Positions 15,795-25,373 of a stretch of DNA of 43,984 nucleotides are shown piece by piece (within the stretch, counting starts at the first letter, position 1; each line of letters opens with the position of its first letter). Both the position numbers and the translations under genes were made by a program. Under the pieces are notes generated by a model. It was not told the origin of the DNA and did not search any database. It was given only the letters and a program-made list of their open reading frames with translations. This DNA comes from an uncultured Lachnospiraceae bacterium (GTDB lineage: Bacteria > Bacillota > Clostridia > Lachnospirales > Lachnospiraceae). Location of the stretch: assembly GCA_910579645.1 (NCBI GenBank), contig CAJTVK010000020.1:1-43984 (forward strand), read 5' to 3'.

Positions 15795-18440
15795 TTACAA
15801 CACTTCAACTTTCCCAAAGATTCCAACAGGCTGCCACTGCTTCTTATTTACTTTCCTCTCCCGCTCCAATGTAGTAGCCACTTCAATACGTATTTCATTA
15901 TTGCCCGGCTGTAAAAGCGGAGAAATATCATAACAAAAAGGTGGAATTACCTGTATACCTGCACTCTTTCCATTGACAAACACTTCCACATCCTCCCCGG
16001 CCTGTGTGATCTTCAGGATACCATGGAGACTGTTCTTTCCCTTCTTCACAAGATTATTCTGCTCTACCTGTGCCCGGTATGCAATATACCCGGAAAAATT
16101 CTTATCCGTCTTTCCGTAGTCCTCAAACCTGTCAACAGGCTTCCAGTCCTTGAAATTTGGATAGTCCGCCGCCCTGCATACAGCCCTCTCCCATCTCGCC
16201 TTTAATTCCGTTCCCTCTGCCGTAATGTCCGGTTTCTTCCCTAAGCCCTCTTTTTTCCCGGCTATGATGATGCGGCTTTCCCCTGCATATAAATGAACCG
16301 GAAGCACTGCCTGCTGCCCTGAAGCGGAAAATACCGTCTCCCATTCCTTATCTTCCCACGGGTCATATTCATAAAAACCTTCCTTTACCGGCACGAAAAT
16401 ATCACCGCTGTATTCCCTTTCACCCTCATTTACCAGATAATAAAGTTCTCCGGGATTTCCCTCTTCCACTGCGCCAATATAATGATACACACGTATCTTT
16501 TTGTCCTGCGGCACAATCCAGTGTTTCCGGCCTGCCCGTTCCGGCAGTTTTTCCAGGGCAAGAACGGCACACTCATTGACTCTTTCCGGAAGTTCCCCTC
16601 CGTCACTGACCCCTTCCGGGAGACGTTCCATAAAGACTACATCGCACCCGGCTTTTTTTAGTACGCCCACTGCATCCGCCAGAGACCTAGGAATGTATTG
16701 TGCGTAAGGGATTATGACCGTATGGTAGGTATTCCCGCCCACATGAAGCCCCTCTCCCTCTGCCCCGAATACCGTCCGGTAGCGTTCTGTCTCCACAAAC
16801 ACATCACAGGGGAGAATATGGAAGTCTATCTGATGCTCCGTCAGCACCCTTGCAGGTTTTTGAAGCAGCATTGCCTCCCCTGCCCACTCCATGTCTCCAT
16901 GATAAATAATTGCTGTGTCCAGCACCGCCCTGCCTCCTGAAAGCAGAGCGCAGACACGGTTCATATATGCCATCAGCTGTCCAAATGCCCGATAGCCCGG
17001 ATTATGGCCGTTTGCATAAAAATGGGGCGGGCAGTCTTTATCCGGATATTCCTTCGGCGAAAATGCATGGGGCACAAAACGGTTGACACCCCTAACCAGA
17101 AAATGGTCTGCCAGCTGCTTTTCCATCCTCGGTCCTTCGCTCCATCCATAGTTCCCGAATATCTCGCACATGCACCTTCCCTTTTTTAACGGGTCTATGG
17201 CAGCATAGCTTGCCCCTAACTTCCCAAGGGCATAATGATAAAACTCCCCATCCCGCCCGCCAAGCATTTTCTGTATCCCCTCTGCAGGTGCGTCTTCCTT
17301 ATGGGGTATCACCTGTCCGCCGATACAGTCAATCCCCGCCATATGCTGACCGGACAAGCCCCGGAAATAATGCCCCAGACTGGAACCGAGCCGGGCATGC
17401 TGGTTGTTGTCCTCAATGATGTGCCCAATATACTCCACACCATGTTCTTCGCACCATGCCCCTGCCTGTTTTGAAAAGTTTTTCTCAACAAGTCGTGTCA
17501 CTGTGTCCATATATACATATCTGACCCTTGCCTTCTCTTCCTTTGGCGCATCATTTTCCCATAACAGGGGAAGCTGCCTGATCCAGTCTTCCCCAAGTTT
17601 TTCATGAAGAATTCTTTCCAATTCCCTGCTCCACGGCAGGTCAAAATCCTGTCCCACTGTAATATGATTCTCAAAATAAACGCCATTGCCAATCTCCGGT
17701 TCATCCGAGAAAAAACCCGCTATGGTTTTCCCGAATTCTTCCCTGTAATGTTCCCAATGCGGCTCATACACTGCATCTATGAGAATTCTGCAGGATTCCT
17801 CATCCATCATATTGATATAGGAACGGTGTATCCCTGCATTCCTTGTCAGAAATGTTACATACACTTTGTCTGTATTTTCCGGGAGCACAGCCCTGACCTT
17901 ATCCCCATCCTGCGTAAAAGGAATCTCCTGAAGACGCCGGTCGGAAGATACTTTTACCGCCACGCCTAAAACCCTGTCGTCATCAAACTTATACTTCCCA
18001 TTCTGATTCATGCGGCTCATATTATTTCCCATAAATGTGGTCGGTATCTTCCTGACAAGCTTCGGAAGGCTGCAGGAAAAATTTCTTTTCCCTTTTCTTT
18101 GAAAAGCTTTGCAGTAAATGCTCTGACGACGCAGTCTGGCCGGCGCTTTGGCGGCCTCCCCGTTTGCAAATCCCGTGGGAAAATGGCTGTCATCCAGTAT
18201 CCAAACTTTCATACCCCTTTTTTTCGCCTCATCCAGTATAACATCCATATCCCTCCACCACTTTTCACCGCAGAAATCAGGGTGCGGACGGCTCTCAACG
18301 CAGACTGCATTTAAATTGCTTTCATGGATGACTTTCATATATTCCCGAAGTTTCCCTTCACTCTCACCGTGCAGCCATAAAAATGGGGAAATATAGTTTT
18401 CTTCACTATTGCTCAATACCTTTCTTATCTTTTCATTCAT
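15795..18440 (-). CDS. Large GH106-like glycosidase (putative alpha-L-rhamnosidase)
   Basis: A protein of about 881 residues. The N-terminal barrel start PFLWLHGESEGKLREYMKVI, followed by GEKWWRDMDVILDEAKKRGM and DDSHFPTGFANG, resembles family GH106 and related unclassified glycosidases. Candidate catalytic acids are in FFSDEPE (about 245-250), GHIIEDNNQ (about 340-347) and CEIFGNYGWSEG (Glu about 427). A middle domain (AIIYHGDMEWAGEAML) resembles a glutamine-amidotransferase-like insert of such enzymes. The C-terminal 130 residues form a jelly-roll with VFVNGKSAG and FCYDISPLLQPGNNEI, as in GH2-type sugar-binding domains. There is no signal peptide. The Met at 18440 is better spaced from AAAGGAAG than the one at 18443. 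It is the last gene of the long operon. The family call is moderate, and rhamnosidase activity would fit the GH78 in the same island. Confidence 0.65.
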   Translation of the reverse strand: MNEKIRKVLSNSEENYISPFLWLHGESEGKLREYMKVIHESNLNAVCVESRPHPDFCGEKWWRDMDVILDEAKKRGMKVWILDDSHFPTGFANGEAAKAPARLRRQSIYCKAFQRKGKRNFSCSLPKLVRKIPTTFMGNNMSRMNQNGKYKFDDDRVLGVAVKVSSDRRLQEIPFTQDGDKVRAVLPENTDKVYVTFLTRNAGIHRSYINMMDEESCRILIDAVYEPHWEHYREEFGKTIAGFFSDEPEIGNGVYFENHITVGQDFDLPWSRELERILHEKLGEDWIRQLPLLWENDAPKEEKARVRYVYMDTVTRLVEKNFSKQAGAWCEEHGVEYIGHIIEDNNQHARLGSSLGHYFRGLSGQHMAGIDCIGGQVIPHKEDAPAEGIQKMLGGRDGEFYHYALGKLGASYAAIDPLKKGRCMCEIFGNYGWSEGPRMEKQLADHFLVRGVNRFVPHAFSPKEYPDKDCPPHFYANGHNPGYRAFGQLMAYMNRVCALLSGGRAVLDTAIIYHGDMEWAGEAMLLQKPARVLTEHQIDFHILPCDVFVETERYRTVFGAEGEGLHVGGNTYHTVIIPYAQYIPRSLADAVGVLKKAGCDVVFMERLPEGVSDGGELPERVNECAVLALEKLPERAGRKHWIVPQDKKIRVYHYIGAVEEGNPGELYYLVNEGEREYSGDIFVPVKEGFYEYDPWEDKEWETVFSASGQQAVLPVHLYAGESRIIIAGKKEGLGKKPDITAEGTELKARWERAVCRAADYPNFKDWKPVDRFEDYGKTDKNFSGYIAYRAQVEQNNLVKKGKNSLHGILKITQAGEDVEVFVNGKSAGIQVIPPFCYDISPLLQPGNNEIRIEVATTLERERKVNKKQWQPVGIFGKVEVL

Positions 18441-18486
18441 CATCGGGCTTCCTTTCGATTTTCAGCTTACACCTGCATATGCTTTG

Positions 18487-18897
18487 TCAAGATGATTTTT
18501 CATCTGGCATATAATTATTAATCTTTCGTTTTGTTTTCACATATACAAAAATACCAATAATCAAAAAAACGGGACCGGCAGCAATTAAACATATTGCAGA
18601 TGCTGTCACCGCAACACCTGAATACACCTTAAGTAATGCAACTCCTGCACCAATCAAACCAATAGAGGTTCTTATGTAAGATAACAAAGTTCTCTCATTT
18701 GCTAAAAATGTTCGGTCGAACGCAAGCAAATCTCTGACAATAAAACCTGATTTGTCTTCATTTTTGAGAGTTTCCTCACTCATAGTTCCGTAAGACTTCT
18801 CATTCCGCTTTGACGTTTTATCACGATAAAAACAATAATCGCACTTCATATTACAATTACCTGAAGCAGGCTTAATTAACGCATTTATAGCAGGCAT
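18487..18897 (-). CDS. Chimeric ORF: anaerobic sulfatase-maturase N-terminus fused to DUF202 membrane domain
   Basis: The first about 48 residues (PAINALIKPASGNCNMKCDYC onward through SYGTMSEETLKN) match the start of anaerobic sulfatase-maturating enzymes (anSME, radical SAM). They include the CX3CX2C iron-sulfur motif, Cys17/21/24 counted from the upstream Met at 18903. The remaining about 320 residues of an anSME (rest of the barrel, SPASM clusters) are absent. From about residue 55 the frame becomes a DUF202/YidH-type domain (RDLLAFDRTFLANERTLLSY) with two membrane helices near 79-95 and 98-121 and a KTKRK basic end. A well-spaced GAGAGGG precedes the second Met (18897). The radical SAM part cannot be a working enzyme, while the DUF202 part may be intact. 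The gene lies directly after the sulfatase, where a full anSME would be expected. A deletion fusing two neighbouring genes is the simplest origin. Confidence 0.8.
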   Translation of the reverse strand: MPAINALIKPASGNCNMKCDYCFYRDKTSKRNEKSYGTMSEETLKNEDKSGFIVRDLLAFDRTFLANERTLLSYIRTSIGLIGAGVALLKVYSGVAVTASAICLIAAGPVFLIIGIFVYVKTKRKINNYMPDEKSS

Positions 18898-18941
18898 AGC
18901 CATTTCCCTCTCATAATAATAATTCCTGCCATGTGAATCAC

Positions 18942-20432
18942 TTAAATATTTTTTTCAAATCCAAATCTTACAAATAATTCTTCTGGCGCATCATTCGTTT
19001 TCATCAGCAACTGAATGGCATCTTTCATTTTTCCCTCTGTTTTCCTGTCAGAAACCGGTTCATTCTGTTCGGGATCTATTTCCAGGTCATATAGCATGCT
19101 TCCATATTTACTTGTTATGTCATATGAAAAAGAAGCAGAAGGAATTTTTAACAACGGCATATTCTTGCTAAAAGAAAACGGTTTGGAAAGCACTGCATAT
19201 TCCAACTCCTGTCCCATTCTTCTGTTAATGAGGCAGGGCATCAGGGTATATTCATACAGTTGTTCGCCTGAATTGACCGCATTCATCATATATACATATT
19301 TCCCATCCGTGACATTCATCTGATTTCCAAAGTATCCAAAAAGAGCATATTCCCTGATTTTTCCGTCATTCATAACAACATCTTTAAGATCCTTCCCCTG
19401 CATATCTGCCGGAACCGGCTGGCCAAACCATGCGAGAAGTGTAGGCGCCAAATCGATTGTTTGTACAAGCTGCTTACGATGTCCCCCTTTACATCCACAT
19501 TCCGGATTCCAAATAAATAGAGGAAGATGAACGATCTCATCCCAGCAGGGCATCATATTTTTTGCCCACCACCCATGTTCTCCAAGAAGATATCCATGAT
19601 CTGTGTTTACAATCAGCATCGTGTCCTTCCATAGATCATATCGATCCATCAAATCAAGAACTCTTCCTAAATTTTCGTCACACATGGAAATCATTGCAGC
19701 ATATCGCTTTCTCATCATTTCAACCATTTCCGCCGTCTCATGGACTTGATCATATGGCGGCCAATCAGGTCCGCTATTTTCGCTCATATTATATATGCTG
19801 AGATATTGCTCATAGGTAAAGAAAGGCTCATGAGGGTCAAAACTTTCAATCTGCAGAAACCAGTTATCTTTGTTACAGTTTGTTTCTATAAATTCTAAAC
19901 CTTTATCAAATACCTCCGTCTGACATCCTGCATCTGCTGTCTTTCTGTAAGTACGATTCACAGCATCCTGTCGGTACATTGGCATTTTAAAAGAACGGAG
20001 CAACGGGTTCTGGTCGTAAAGAACCGTAGACGGTTTGATATCTTCATCCAGATTTCCTTTCCAGCAGTCACCTTCCTGTCCCCGAACAGACTCCCAGGTA
20101 GAATAACGTGTGTGATATGTGGCGCCCCCATCTTCCCAGTAATGGCTATGGTCGCTGACCAAATGTGTATGGATGCCGCCCTTTTTCAACATCTCCGGCA
20201 TAGAATCATCAAATGGCTCCAACGGTCCCCAACCCCGATGCATAAAATTATATCTTCCGGTATGCAGTTCTCTTCTTGCCGGCATACAAGGCATACTCCC
20301 ACAATAACAATTATCAAAAGTTACTGTATGCTTTGCAAGTCTTTCAAAATTAGGAGCTTTTACCCAGGAGTTGCCATAAGGCGGCAAATATTTTCTATTC
20401 AGTGAATCAAACATTACCATAATCGCTTTCAT
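18942..20432 (-). CDS. Type I sulfatase, Cys-type, cytoplasmic
   Basis: A 496-residue alkaline-phosphatase-superfamily arylsulfatase. The metal ligand Asp9 sits in MVMFDSLNRKYLPPYG. The catalytic Cys49 is in SMPCMPARRELHTGR, the C-x-P-x-R signature whose Cys must be converted to formylglycine. Further family marks are DPHEPF, NTDHGYLLGEHGWWAKN (metal ligands Asp and His) and QTIDLAPTLLAWFG. There is no signal peptide, so sulfate is removed inside the cell. Start ATG 20432 is preceded by GGAGG. The upstream in-frame Met codons lack such a site. It follows a rhodanese-like gene and precedes the truncated maturase. In an anaerobe it depends on an anSME, which this locus does not supply in intact form. 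The substrate is presumably a sulfated sugar or glycoside, and the sulfatase subfamily is not determined. Confidence 0.92.
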   Translation of the reverse strand: MKAIMVMFDSLNRKYLPPYGNSWVKAPNFERLAKHTVTFDNCYCGSMPCMPARRELHTGRYNFMHRGWGPLEPFDDSMPEMLKKGGIHTHLVSDHSHYWEDGGATYHTRYSTWESVRGQEGDCWKGNLDEDIKPSTVLYDQNPLLRSFKMPMYRQDAVNRTYRKTADAGCQTEVFDKGLEFIETNCNKDNWFLQIESFDPHEPFFTYEQYLSIYNMSENSGPDWPPYDQVHETAEMVEMMRKRYAAMISMCDENLGRVLDLMDRYDLWKDTMLIVNTDHGYLLGEHGWWAKNMMPCWDEIVHLPLFIWNPECGCKGGHRKQLVQTIDLAPTLLAWFGQPVPADMQGKDLKDVVMNDGKIREYALFGYFGNQMNVTDGKYVYMMNAVNSGEQLYEYTLMPCLINRRMGQELEYAVLSKPFSFSKNMPLLKIPSASFSYDITSKYGSMLYDLEIDPEQNEPVSDRKTEGKMKDAIQLLMKTNDAPEELFVRFGFEKNI

Positions 20433-20496
20433 AACTACCTCCATATCTTTAAGTCTAAGAAAAAACATCTAATTCTCTAAATAGGCACATATTTTT

Positions 20497-21303
20497 TTAA
20501 TTCAATTGCAATCTTGCCCCGCCAAGAGAATATGCGTTTTCATATCCTTTTTTTCTTGCATACTTTGCAGCACGATCCGCCTGCACCCCATAATGGCAGA
20601 TAAAGGCTATAAATTTATCCTTCGGCTGTGTGTTCAGCCAGTCTTCCACATCGTCTTCCTGCATTTTACGCAAATCTGCCAATACTCCACCTTCATTTAT
20701 CCTTTTATCCGCATAATCTGGTGAAATGCGAATCTGCACTGCCTCCTCAATATCCACACGCAGTTCCTTTCCTGTCTCCGTGATAAGAATAATGTCTCTA
20801 CAGTTCTCTGAAAAACTACCTTTTACGATTTTTTCATCTGTCAGCTTTTGTATTTTTACACATTTTGGGCAATCCGGTACCGTAAGCAGTTCCCCATTAT
20901 CACACGGCATAAAAAGCTGTTTTGTCTTTACATCATAAAGAATTTCTACAATCCTGCCGGAGGCCCTCTGATAGCCAAACAGCCGATTGCCGCAGACTAA
21001 GTTAATACTTTCCCACACTCCTCCCATCAGGGAACGAAAAACGTAAGGAAGTCCGTCTTCTCCGATACCTGCCGCAACATAATCGTCCTCTGTCGCTCCG
21101 ATTGCCGTAAAGTGGCATTCAGGGTAATATTCTTTGTACATTTGATTAAATAGAATCGGTTTCCATTCTTCACTTGAAGCGGCGGAGCCTGTAGAAATCC
21201 ACAGACTCCCTTGATCATCCAATCCAATCCACGTCTGGACACAATCCGTATATTTTATTTCCTTACATACTTTTTTTATAGTCATGCTTTTCTTTTCTTT
21301 CAT
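20497..21303 (-). CDS. Propeller-like repeats fused to rhodanese domain
   Basis: A 268-residue protein with two parts. Residues about 20-190 contain short repeated blade-like strands (WIGLDDQGSLWISTG, AAGIGEDGLPYVFRS, LFMPCDNGELLTVPD, RDIILITETGKELRVD), as in BNR/sialidase-like propellers, but too few blades for a full one. Residues about 203-268 are the catalytic part of a rhodanese-like sulfurtransferase: GGVLADLRK, then the active loop with Cys236 in FICHYGVQADRAAKYA and KKGYENAYSLGGA. A rhodanese could carry persulfide sulfur, or the fold could act as a redox or docking module. Its place directly upstream of the sulfatase, in the same operon, suggests a link to sulfated substrates. The molecular role is not known to me. 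Start 21303 lacks a strong ribosome site, and the Met at 21285 is an alternative. Confidence 0.7.
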   Translation of the reverse strand: MKEKKSMTIKKVCKEIKYTDCVQTWIGLDDQGSLWISTGSAASSEEWKPILFNQMYKEYYPECHFTAIGATEDDYVAAGIGEDGLPYVFRSLMGGVWESINLVCGNRLFGYQRASGRIVEILYDVKTKQLFMPCDNGELLTVPDCPKCVKIQKLTDEKIVKGSFSENCRDIILITETGKELRVDIEEAVQIRISPDYADKRINEGGVLADLRKMQEDDVEDWLNTQPKDKFIAFICHYGVQADRAAKYARKKGYENAYSLGGARLQLN

Positions 21304-21363
21304 CGCAAAGTTGTCTCTGAATCAATTCTTTATGTCAACAACTTGGTCGGTATGCCATGCAAA

Positions 21364-23976
21364 TCAACGCACTGCAAATGGTATCTTCCTGCTCATACTG
21401 CTCTCTTTGTAACAAACAGTCACTTTTACAGATGCCGCACCAAAACCTTTTGCCGTCACGATGCCCTGGCTATCCACCGCAATCACCTCATAATCCGTAC
21501 TTTCAAATTGAAGCTGGCATTCTGCCAAATCCAAATGAATAGCATCTTCTAACGTAGCTGACACTTGAATTCTTGCTGTCTGTTTCTGCTTTAACACCTG
21601 CTTATCGCTGACCGCATACACAGTCGCTAACGGTGCAAGCCAGTTTCCATTAATTCCCACGGTTTTACTACAGATTATATTTGCACTGCTTGACCCAATT
21701 TCTATTCTGTATTTTCCCGACTCCACCACCATCTTCTTTTTCAGGTAACTCCAAAATGATAGTTCACAGACAGGAATTTTTATTGTAACAGTTCTGATTT
21801 CCTGAGGCTCCAAATGTACCTTTTCAAACCCTTTCAATTGCCGTAATGGCTTATTATCTGCCATGTCTTCCGGTGTTTCTTTCGCCACATAAAGCTGTAC
21901 AATTTCTGCCCCAGCACGGTTTCCGGCATTTTTCACATCAACCAGCACTTCCAATATATCATTTGCATTCAGATTTTCCTTATTAATGCGCATATTGGCA
22001 TACTCAAAAGTCGTATAAGAAAGTCCATGGCCAAATGGGAAAAGCGGTTCTCCTTCATAATACATATAGGTTCTTGTCCTGGAATCCAATGTATCATTTT
22101 TGCGAATACCATAATCGTTTATATGTGGCAGTTCATTTTCATCACAATACCATGTTGCAGTCAGCTTTGCATTCGGGTTTACTTCTCCAAAAATCACGTT
22201 TGCCAAAGCTGTACCCTGCGCTTCCCCTGCAAAATGCGCATTTAAGACCGTATGGGCTTTTTCAAAGAATTTCCCTTTCACAGCGCCAAGTGTCATGAGG
22301 ACTACGATTGTGTTTTCATTTGCTTCCAATATTTTTTGTATCTTTTCATCTTGACCATAAGGCAGTTCCAGCGTTTCGCGGTCACGCTCCTCTGATGCTG
22401 TTGTTCCATCCGTACCTGCAATGACAACAACATAATCTGCCTCTTTTGCCCTATTGACAGTTCTTTCAAATAAAACACCATTATCACTGTGGTAATCCGG
22501 ATCACACGGTTTGTACCGCTCCGGCGACATGAAAGCCAGCCCAATAGATGGCAGATCGACATTTGGCCCAAGTATATCTGCAACCCCAGACATAGCGGCC
22601 TCCGGATCATATTCTTCCGGCATACTGATCTCAGCTCCCGGAAGTAGTTCCATGGCATTTTCCTTGAATTCCCTTCCGCTGCACCATCCCTTTTCGTAAA
22701 TAATTTCCACTTCTGTATCCTTCACAGCATTTTTTAAGCCATCCAAAGCCATAATGTTTACAGGTGTTTCAACCACCTTACTAATGCTCCCTGCACTATA
22801 ACCCCCTAATTCGCGATAAATCGCATTCGGCCCTACAACAAGAATTTTTTTCTTTTCTTTTTTCCCAAGTGGAAGAAGATTTCTGTCATTTTTCAGCAGG
22901 ACAATGGTATCATTTGCCATATCTACTGATAGAGCCGCATTCCTGGGGGAGCAAATTGCTTCTTTACCAATCGTGGAGTAAGGAACCTTTTCTGTATCGT
23001 CAAACAGCCCTAACCGAAACCTGCTGGTAAAAATACGAATTAATGCACGGTCCAGTACACCTTCGCTAATCGTTCCATCTTCCAAAGCCTGTAACAAATT
23101 ATATTTATGTTCAGTACCGCAGCTCATATCCGTGCCAGCCTGCAATGTCATGGCAGACGCTTCTTTTAAGTTCTTTGCATAGCAGTGTCCGGCTGTCCTT
23201 TTACCATCCGCGCTCATAGAATTTCCGCCGTATACATCACCTACCGCACCACAGTCCGAAACTACAAAGCCGTCAAATCCCCACTCTTCACGAAGCAGCG
23301 TAGTCAGAAGCATGTCATTACAGGATGCCGGAACTCCGTTAATACGGTTATAAGAAGTCATGATACTTTCCGCTTTTCCCTCTTTAATGGCATATTCAAA
23401 AGGCTTGGCGTAGTATTCCCTCAGAGTGGCTTCATCTACATTGGACGACCCTCTGTGCCTGTTATTTTCAGAACTGTTAAGGGCATAATGTTTCGGTGTC
23501 GCAATTACTTTCGTATAGTTTTCATCATCCCCCTGCATCCCCCGAATATAGCTTGCTGCCAGCTTTCCTGCCAGATAGGGATCCTCCCAAAAATTCTCAT
23601 CACTCCGTCCATTGCGTGGATCTCTTGCCATATTAATCGTTGGACACCACATATGCAGTTCATCACCGTCTATGTTATGGTAAGCGCGGCATTCATCCGA
23701 AATTGCTTCTGTTACCTTTTTTATTTTCTCTTTATCCCATGACTGACTCATAGCCAGACAGACCGGAAAGCTTGTTACATCCATTGGCCTATATTTAAAG
23801 GGACCGAAAAATCCATGAGAAGCCTCGCTCCAATAGTTATAAAATGGAATTCCAAGACGGGGGATTGCCGCCCCAAGGTTTCCTACCTGGCTGATTTTTT
23901 CTTCAAGCGTCATATGCGCTACAAGGTCAGCGGCGCGTTCTTCAAATGTATAAGTTGCATCTTTATAGATTTCCAT
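21364..23976 (-). CDS. GH3 beta-xylosidase-type enzyme with C-terminal Big-like domain
   Basis: An 870-residue GH3 protein of the beta-xylosidase/alpha-arabinosidase branch. The substrate-loop motif NYWSEASHG is at 47-55, WEDPYLAG at 130-137, PKHYALNSSENNRH near 161-174, and the nucleophile Asp241 is in FVVSDCGAV. The alpha/beta sandwich follows (DTIVLLKNDRNLLPLG, HAHFAGEAQGTALANVIFG), then the fibronectin-III-like domain (NRAGAEIVQLYVAKETPED). The last 80 residues resemble a bacterial immunoglobulin-like (Big_2-type) domain: FESTDYEVIAVDSQGIVTA then GFGAASVKVTV. There is no signal peptide. GGGAGGAT precedes the ATG. It is gene 7 of the long operon. A Big domain on a cytoplasmic enzyme is unusual but seen in some Firmicutes GH3 proteins. 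Confidence 0.9.
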   Translation of the reverse strand: MEIYKDATYTFEERAADLVAHMTLEEKISQVGNLGAAIPRLGIPFYNYWSEASHGFFGPFKYRPMDVTSFPVCLAMSQSWDKEKIKKVTEAISDECRAYHNIDGDELHMWCPTINMARDPRNGRSDENFWEDPYLAGKLAASYIRGMQGDDENYTKVIATPKHYALNSSENNRHRGSSNVDEATLREYYAKPFEYAIKEGKAESIMTSYNRINGVPASCNDMLLTTLLREEWGFDGFVVSDCGAVGDVYGGNSMSADGKRTAGHCYAKNLKEASAMTLQAGTDMSCGTEHKYNLLQALEDGTISEGVLDRALIRIFTSRFRLGLFDDTEKVPYSTIGKEAICSPRNAALSVDMANDTIVLLKNDRNLLPLGKKEKKKILVVGPNAIYRELGGYSAGSISKVVETPVNIMALDGLKNAVKDTEVEIIYEKGWCSGREFKENAMELLPGAEISMPEEYDPEAAMSGVADILGPNVDLPSIGLAFMSPERYKPCDPDYHSDNGVLFERTVNRAKEADYVVVIAGTDGTTASEERDRETLELPYGQDEKIQKILEANENTIVVLMTLGAVKGKFFEKAHTVLNAHFAGEAQGTALANVIFGEVNPNAKLTATWYCDENELPHINDYGIRKNDTLDSRTRTYMYYEGEPLFPFGHGLSYTTFEYANMRINKENLNANDILEVLVDVKNAGNRAGAEIVQLYVAKETPEDMADNKPLRQLKGFEKVHLEPQEIRTVTIKIPVCELSFWSYLKKKMVVESGKYRIEIGSSSANIICSKTVGINGNWLAPLATVYAVSDKQVLKQKQTARIQVSATLEDAIHLDLAECQLQFESTDYEVIAVDSQGIVTAKGFGAASVKVTVCYKESSMSRKIPFAVR

Positions 23977-23997
23977 ATTGATTATCCTCCCAAGATT

Positions 23998-25362
23998 TTA
24001 ATTTTGTTCTTGTGCCTCTTTAATGGTACGATACATAGGTTTAAATCCTACCACACATAAAACAACGATAGCGGTGAAAGCAGCTGGAATCAGACTATAT
24101 GCCAGACGTATCATCATAATCGCACTATCCGGCTGCACTGCGGCGGCTCCGTCATAATGAGCTGCGCTTAGCAAGGTGCCGATTAGCATTGAAGCAAAAG
24201 CATTTCCCAGTTTTTCCATAAAATGAAGTATTGCGGACATAGTGGCCTCCATCTTCTTCATTCCGATCACCGTATTGTATTCCCCAACCTGCAGGATCAG
24301 GACGGACTTTAAATAAGTCGCAGGCAGCACAGACATACCGCAAAGAATGCTGGTTAATATCAATACCGGAACATTGCTTCCTGCAAAAAAGTTAATCACA
24401 TAGCCCACAATTCCCAGACAGGCGGCCATTCCAACTACCTGCATACCAGAAAACCGCCGCATCAACATCGGAAATACGATCATGAACAAAAGAATCGCAA
24501 CCGAAAATAACTGTATGACAGAATATGCAGATAAATCACCGACAATAAACTTAAAATAGTATGTTGCGGCAGAGAAGCTTCCCAACATTTTCGGTATCAT
24601 CATCGCAATTGCAAGCAGCCAGACAAAGCGATTTTTCGTCAATAAAGAAAATATTTCCTTTAAAGTCACTTTTTCTTTGTTTTTATCATCCCCCGTATCT
24701 TTTATATCATCTGATACATTTTCTTTTACTAAAAGAAAACGGAGCAGACCTAAAAGCAAAAGCGGAATCATATACATAGCTACCAGCCTTTTCCATGAAC
24801 CCATATCATTCCCCACCCTCGCCACAAACATGGGAAACGATATGGATACCACCATACTGGCTAATGTTATGATGATGCCGCCGTAGGAACTGACCTTGGT
24901 GATAGCTTCCGATGTTCCAAACACCCGAATAATATATGGCGTTTCTGAGGCGCTGAGAAGCGTCTGAAATACAGAATAGATCAGGGTATACATAATAAAC
25001 AGCCAGACCGCCCTTCCCGTCATGCCCCATCTTTCAGGCACCGCAAATAAAGCATAGGTACAGATCCAGACACCAATCAAACACAAGCCATAGGGTCTCC
25101 CTTTTCCAAGTTTGGAATGAGTATTTTCTACCAGGAATCCGGCAACTAAATCCGTCACTCCGTCAAAAATCTTACTTGCCATTAACAGACTTCCCACCAA
25201 TACCGCACTCATTCCCAGCACATCCGTGCAATACATCATGAGATATCCCATAATAATTGCCACACCGCCTGCCGAAATAGGGGATGTCTGCCATACAAGC
25301 AATTTCCACAGGGGAACTTTATTTAAATCCGTTTTCTTCTGTCCTTCTACTTTTTTCATCAT
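23998..25362 (-). CDS. GPH-family (MFS) sugar:cation symporter
   Basis: A 454-residue transporter with about 12 hydrophobic helices. The family signature is KIFDGVTDLVAGFLVENTHS, then KLGKGRPYG, with the C-terminal GEYNTVIGMKKMEATMSAIL before the last helices. It closely resembles the transporter at 7560-8918 in pattern (LLMASK, TDLxAG, LLSASETPYIIRVFGTSE). The start follows AGGTG, and two adjacent ATG codons are possible. It lies 11 bp after the SGNH esterase stop and 21 bp before the GH3 start, so the three are tightly coupled. It likely imports an acylated or xylose-containing glycoside. Confidence 0.9.
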   Translation of the reverse strand: MMKKVEGQKKTDLNKVPLWKLLVWQTSPISAGGVAIIMGYLMMYCTDVLGMSAVLVGSLLMASKIFDGVTDLVAGFLVENTHSKLGKGRPYGLCLIGVWICTYALFAVPERWGMTGRAVWLFIMYTLIYSVFQTLLSASETPYIIRVFGTSEAITKVSSYGGIIITLASMVVSISFPMFVARVGNDMGSWKRLVAMYMIPLLLLGLLRFLLVKENVSDDIKDTGDDKNKEKVTLKEIFSLLTKNRFVWLLAIAMMIPKMLGSFSAATYYFKFIVGDLSAYSVIQLFSVAILLFMIVFPMLMRRFSGMQVVGMAACLGIVGYVINFFAGSNVPVLILTSILCGMSVLPATYLKSVLILQVGEYNTVIGMKKMEATMSAILHFMEKLGNAFASMLIGTLLSAAHYDGAAAVQPDSAIMMIRLAYSLIPAAFTAIVVLCVVGFKPMYRTIKEAQEQN

Positions 25363-25373
25363 ACATCACCTCA

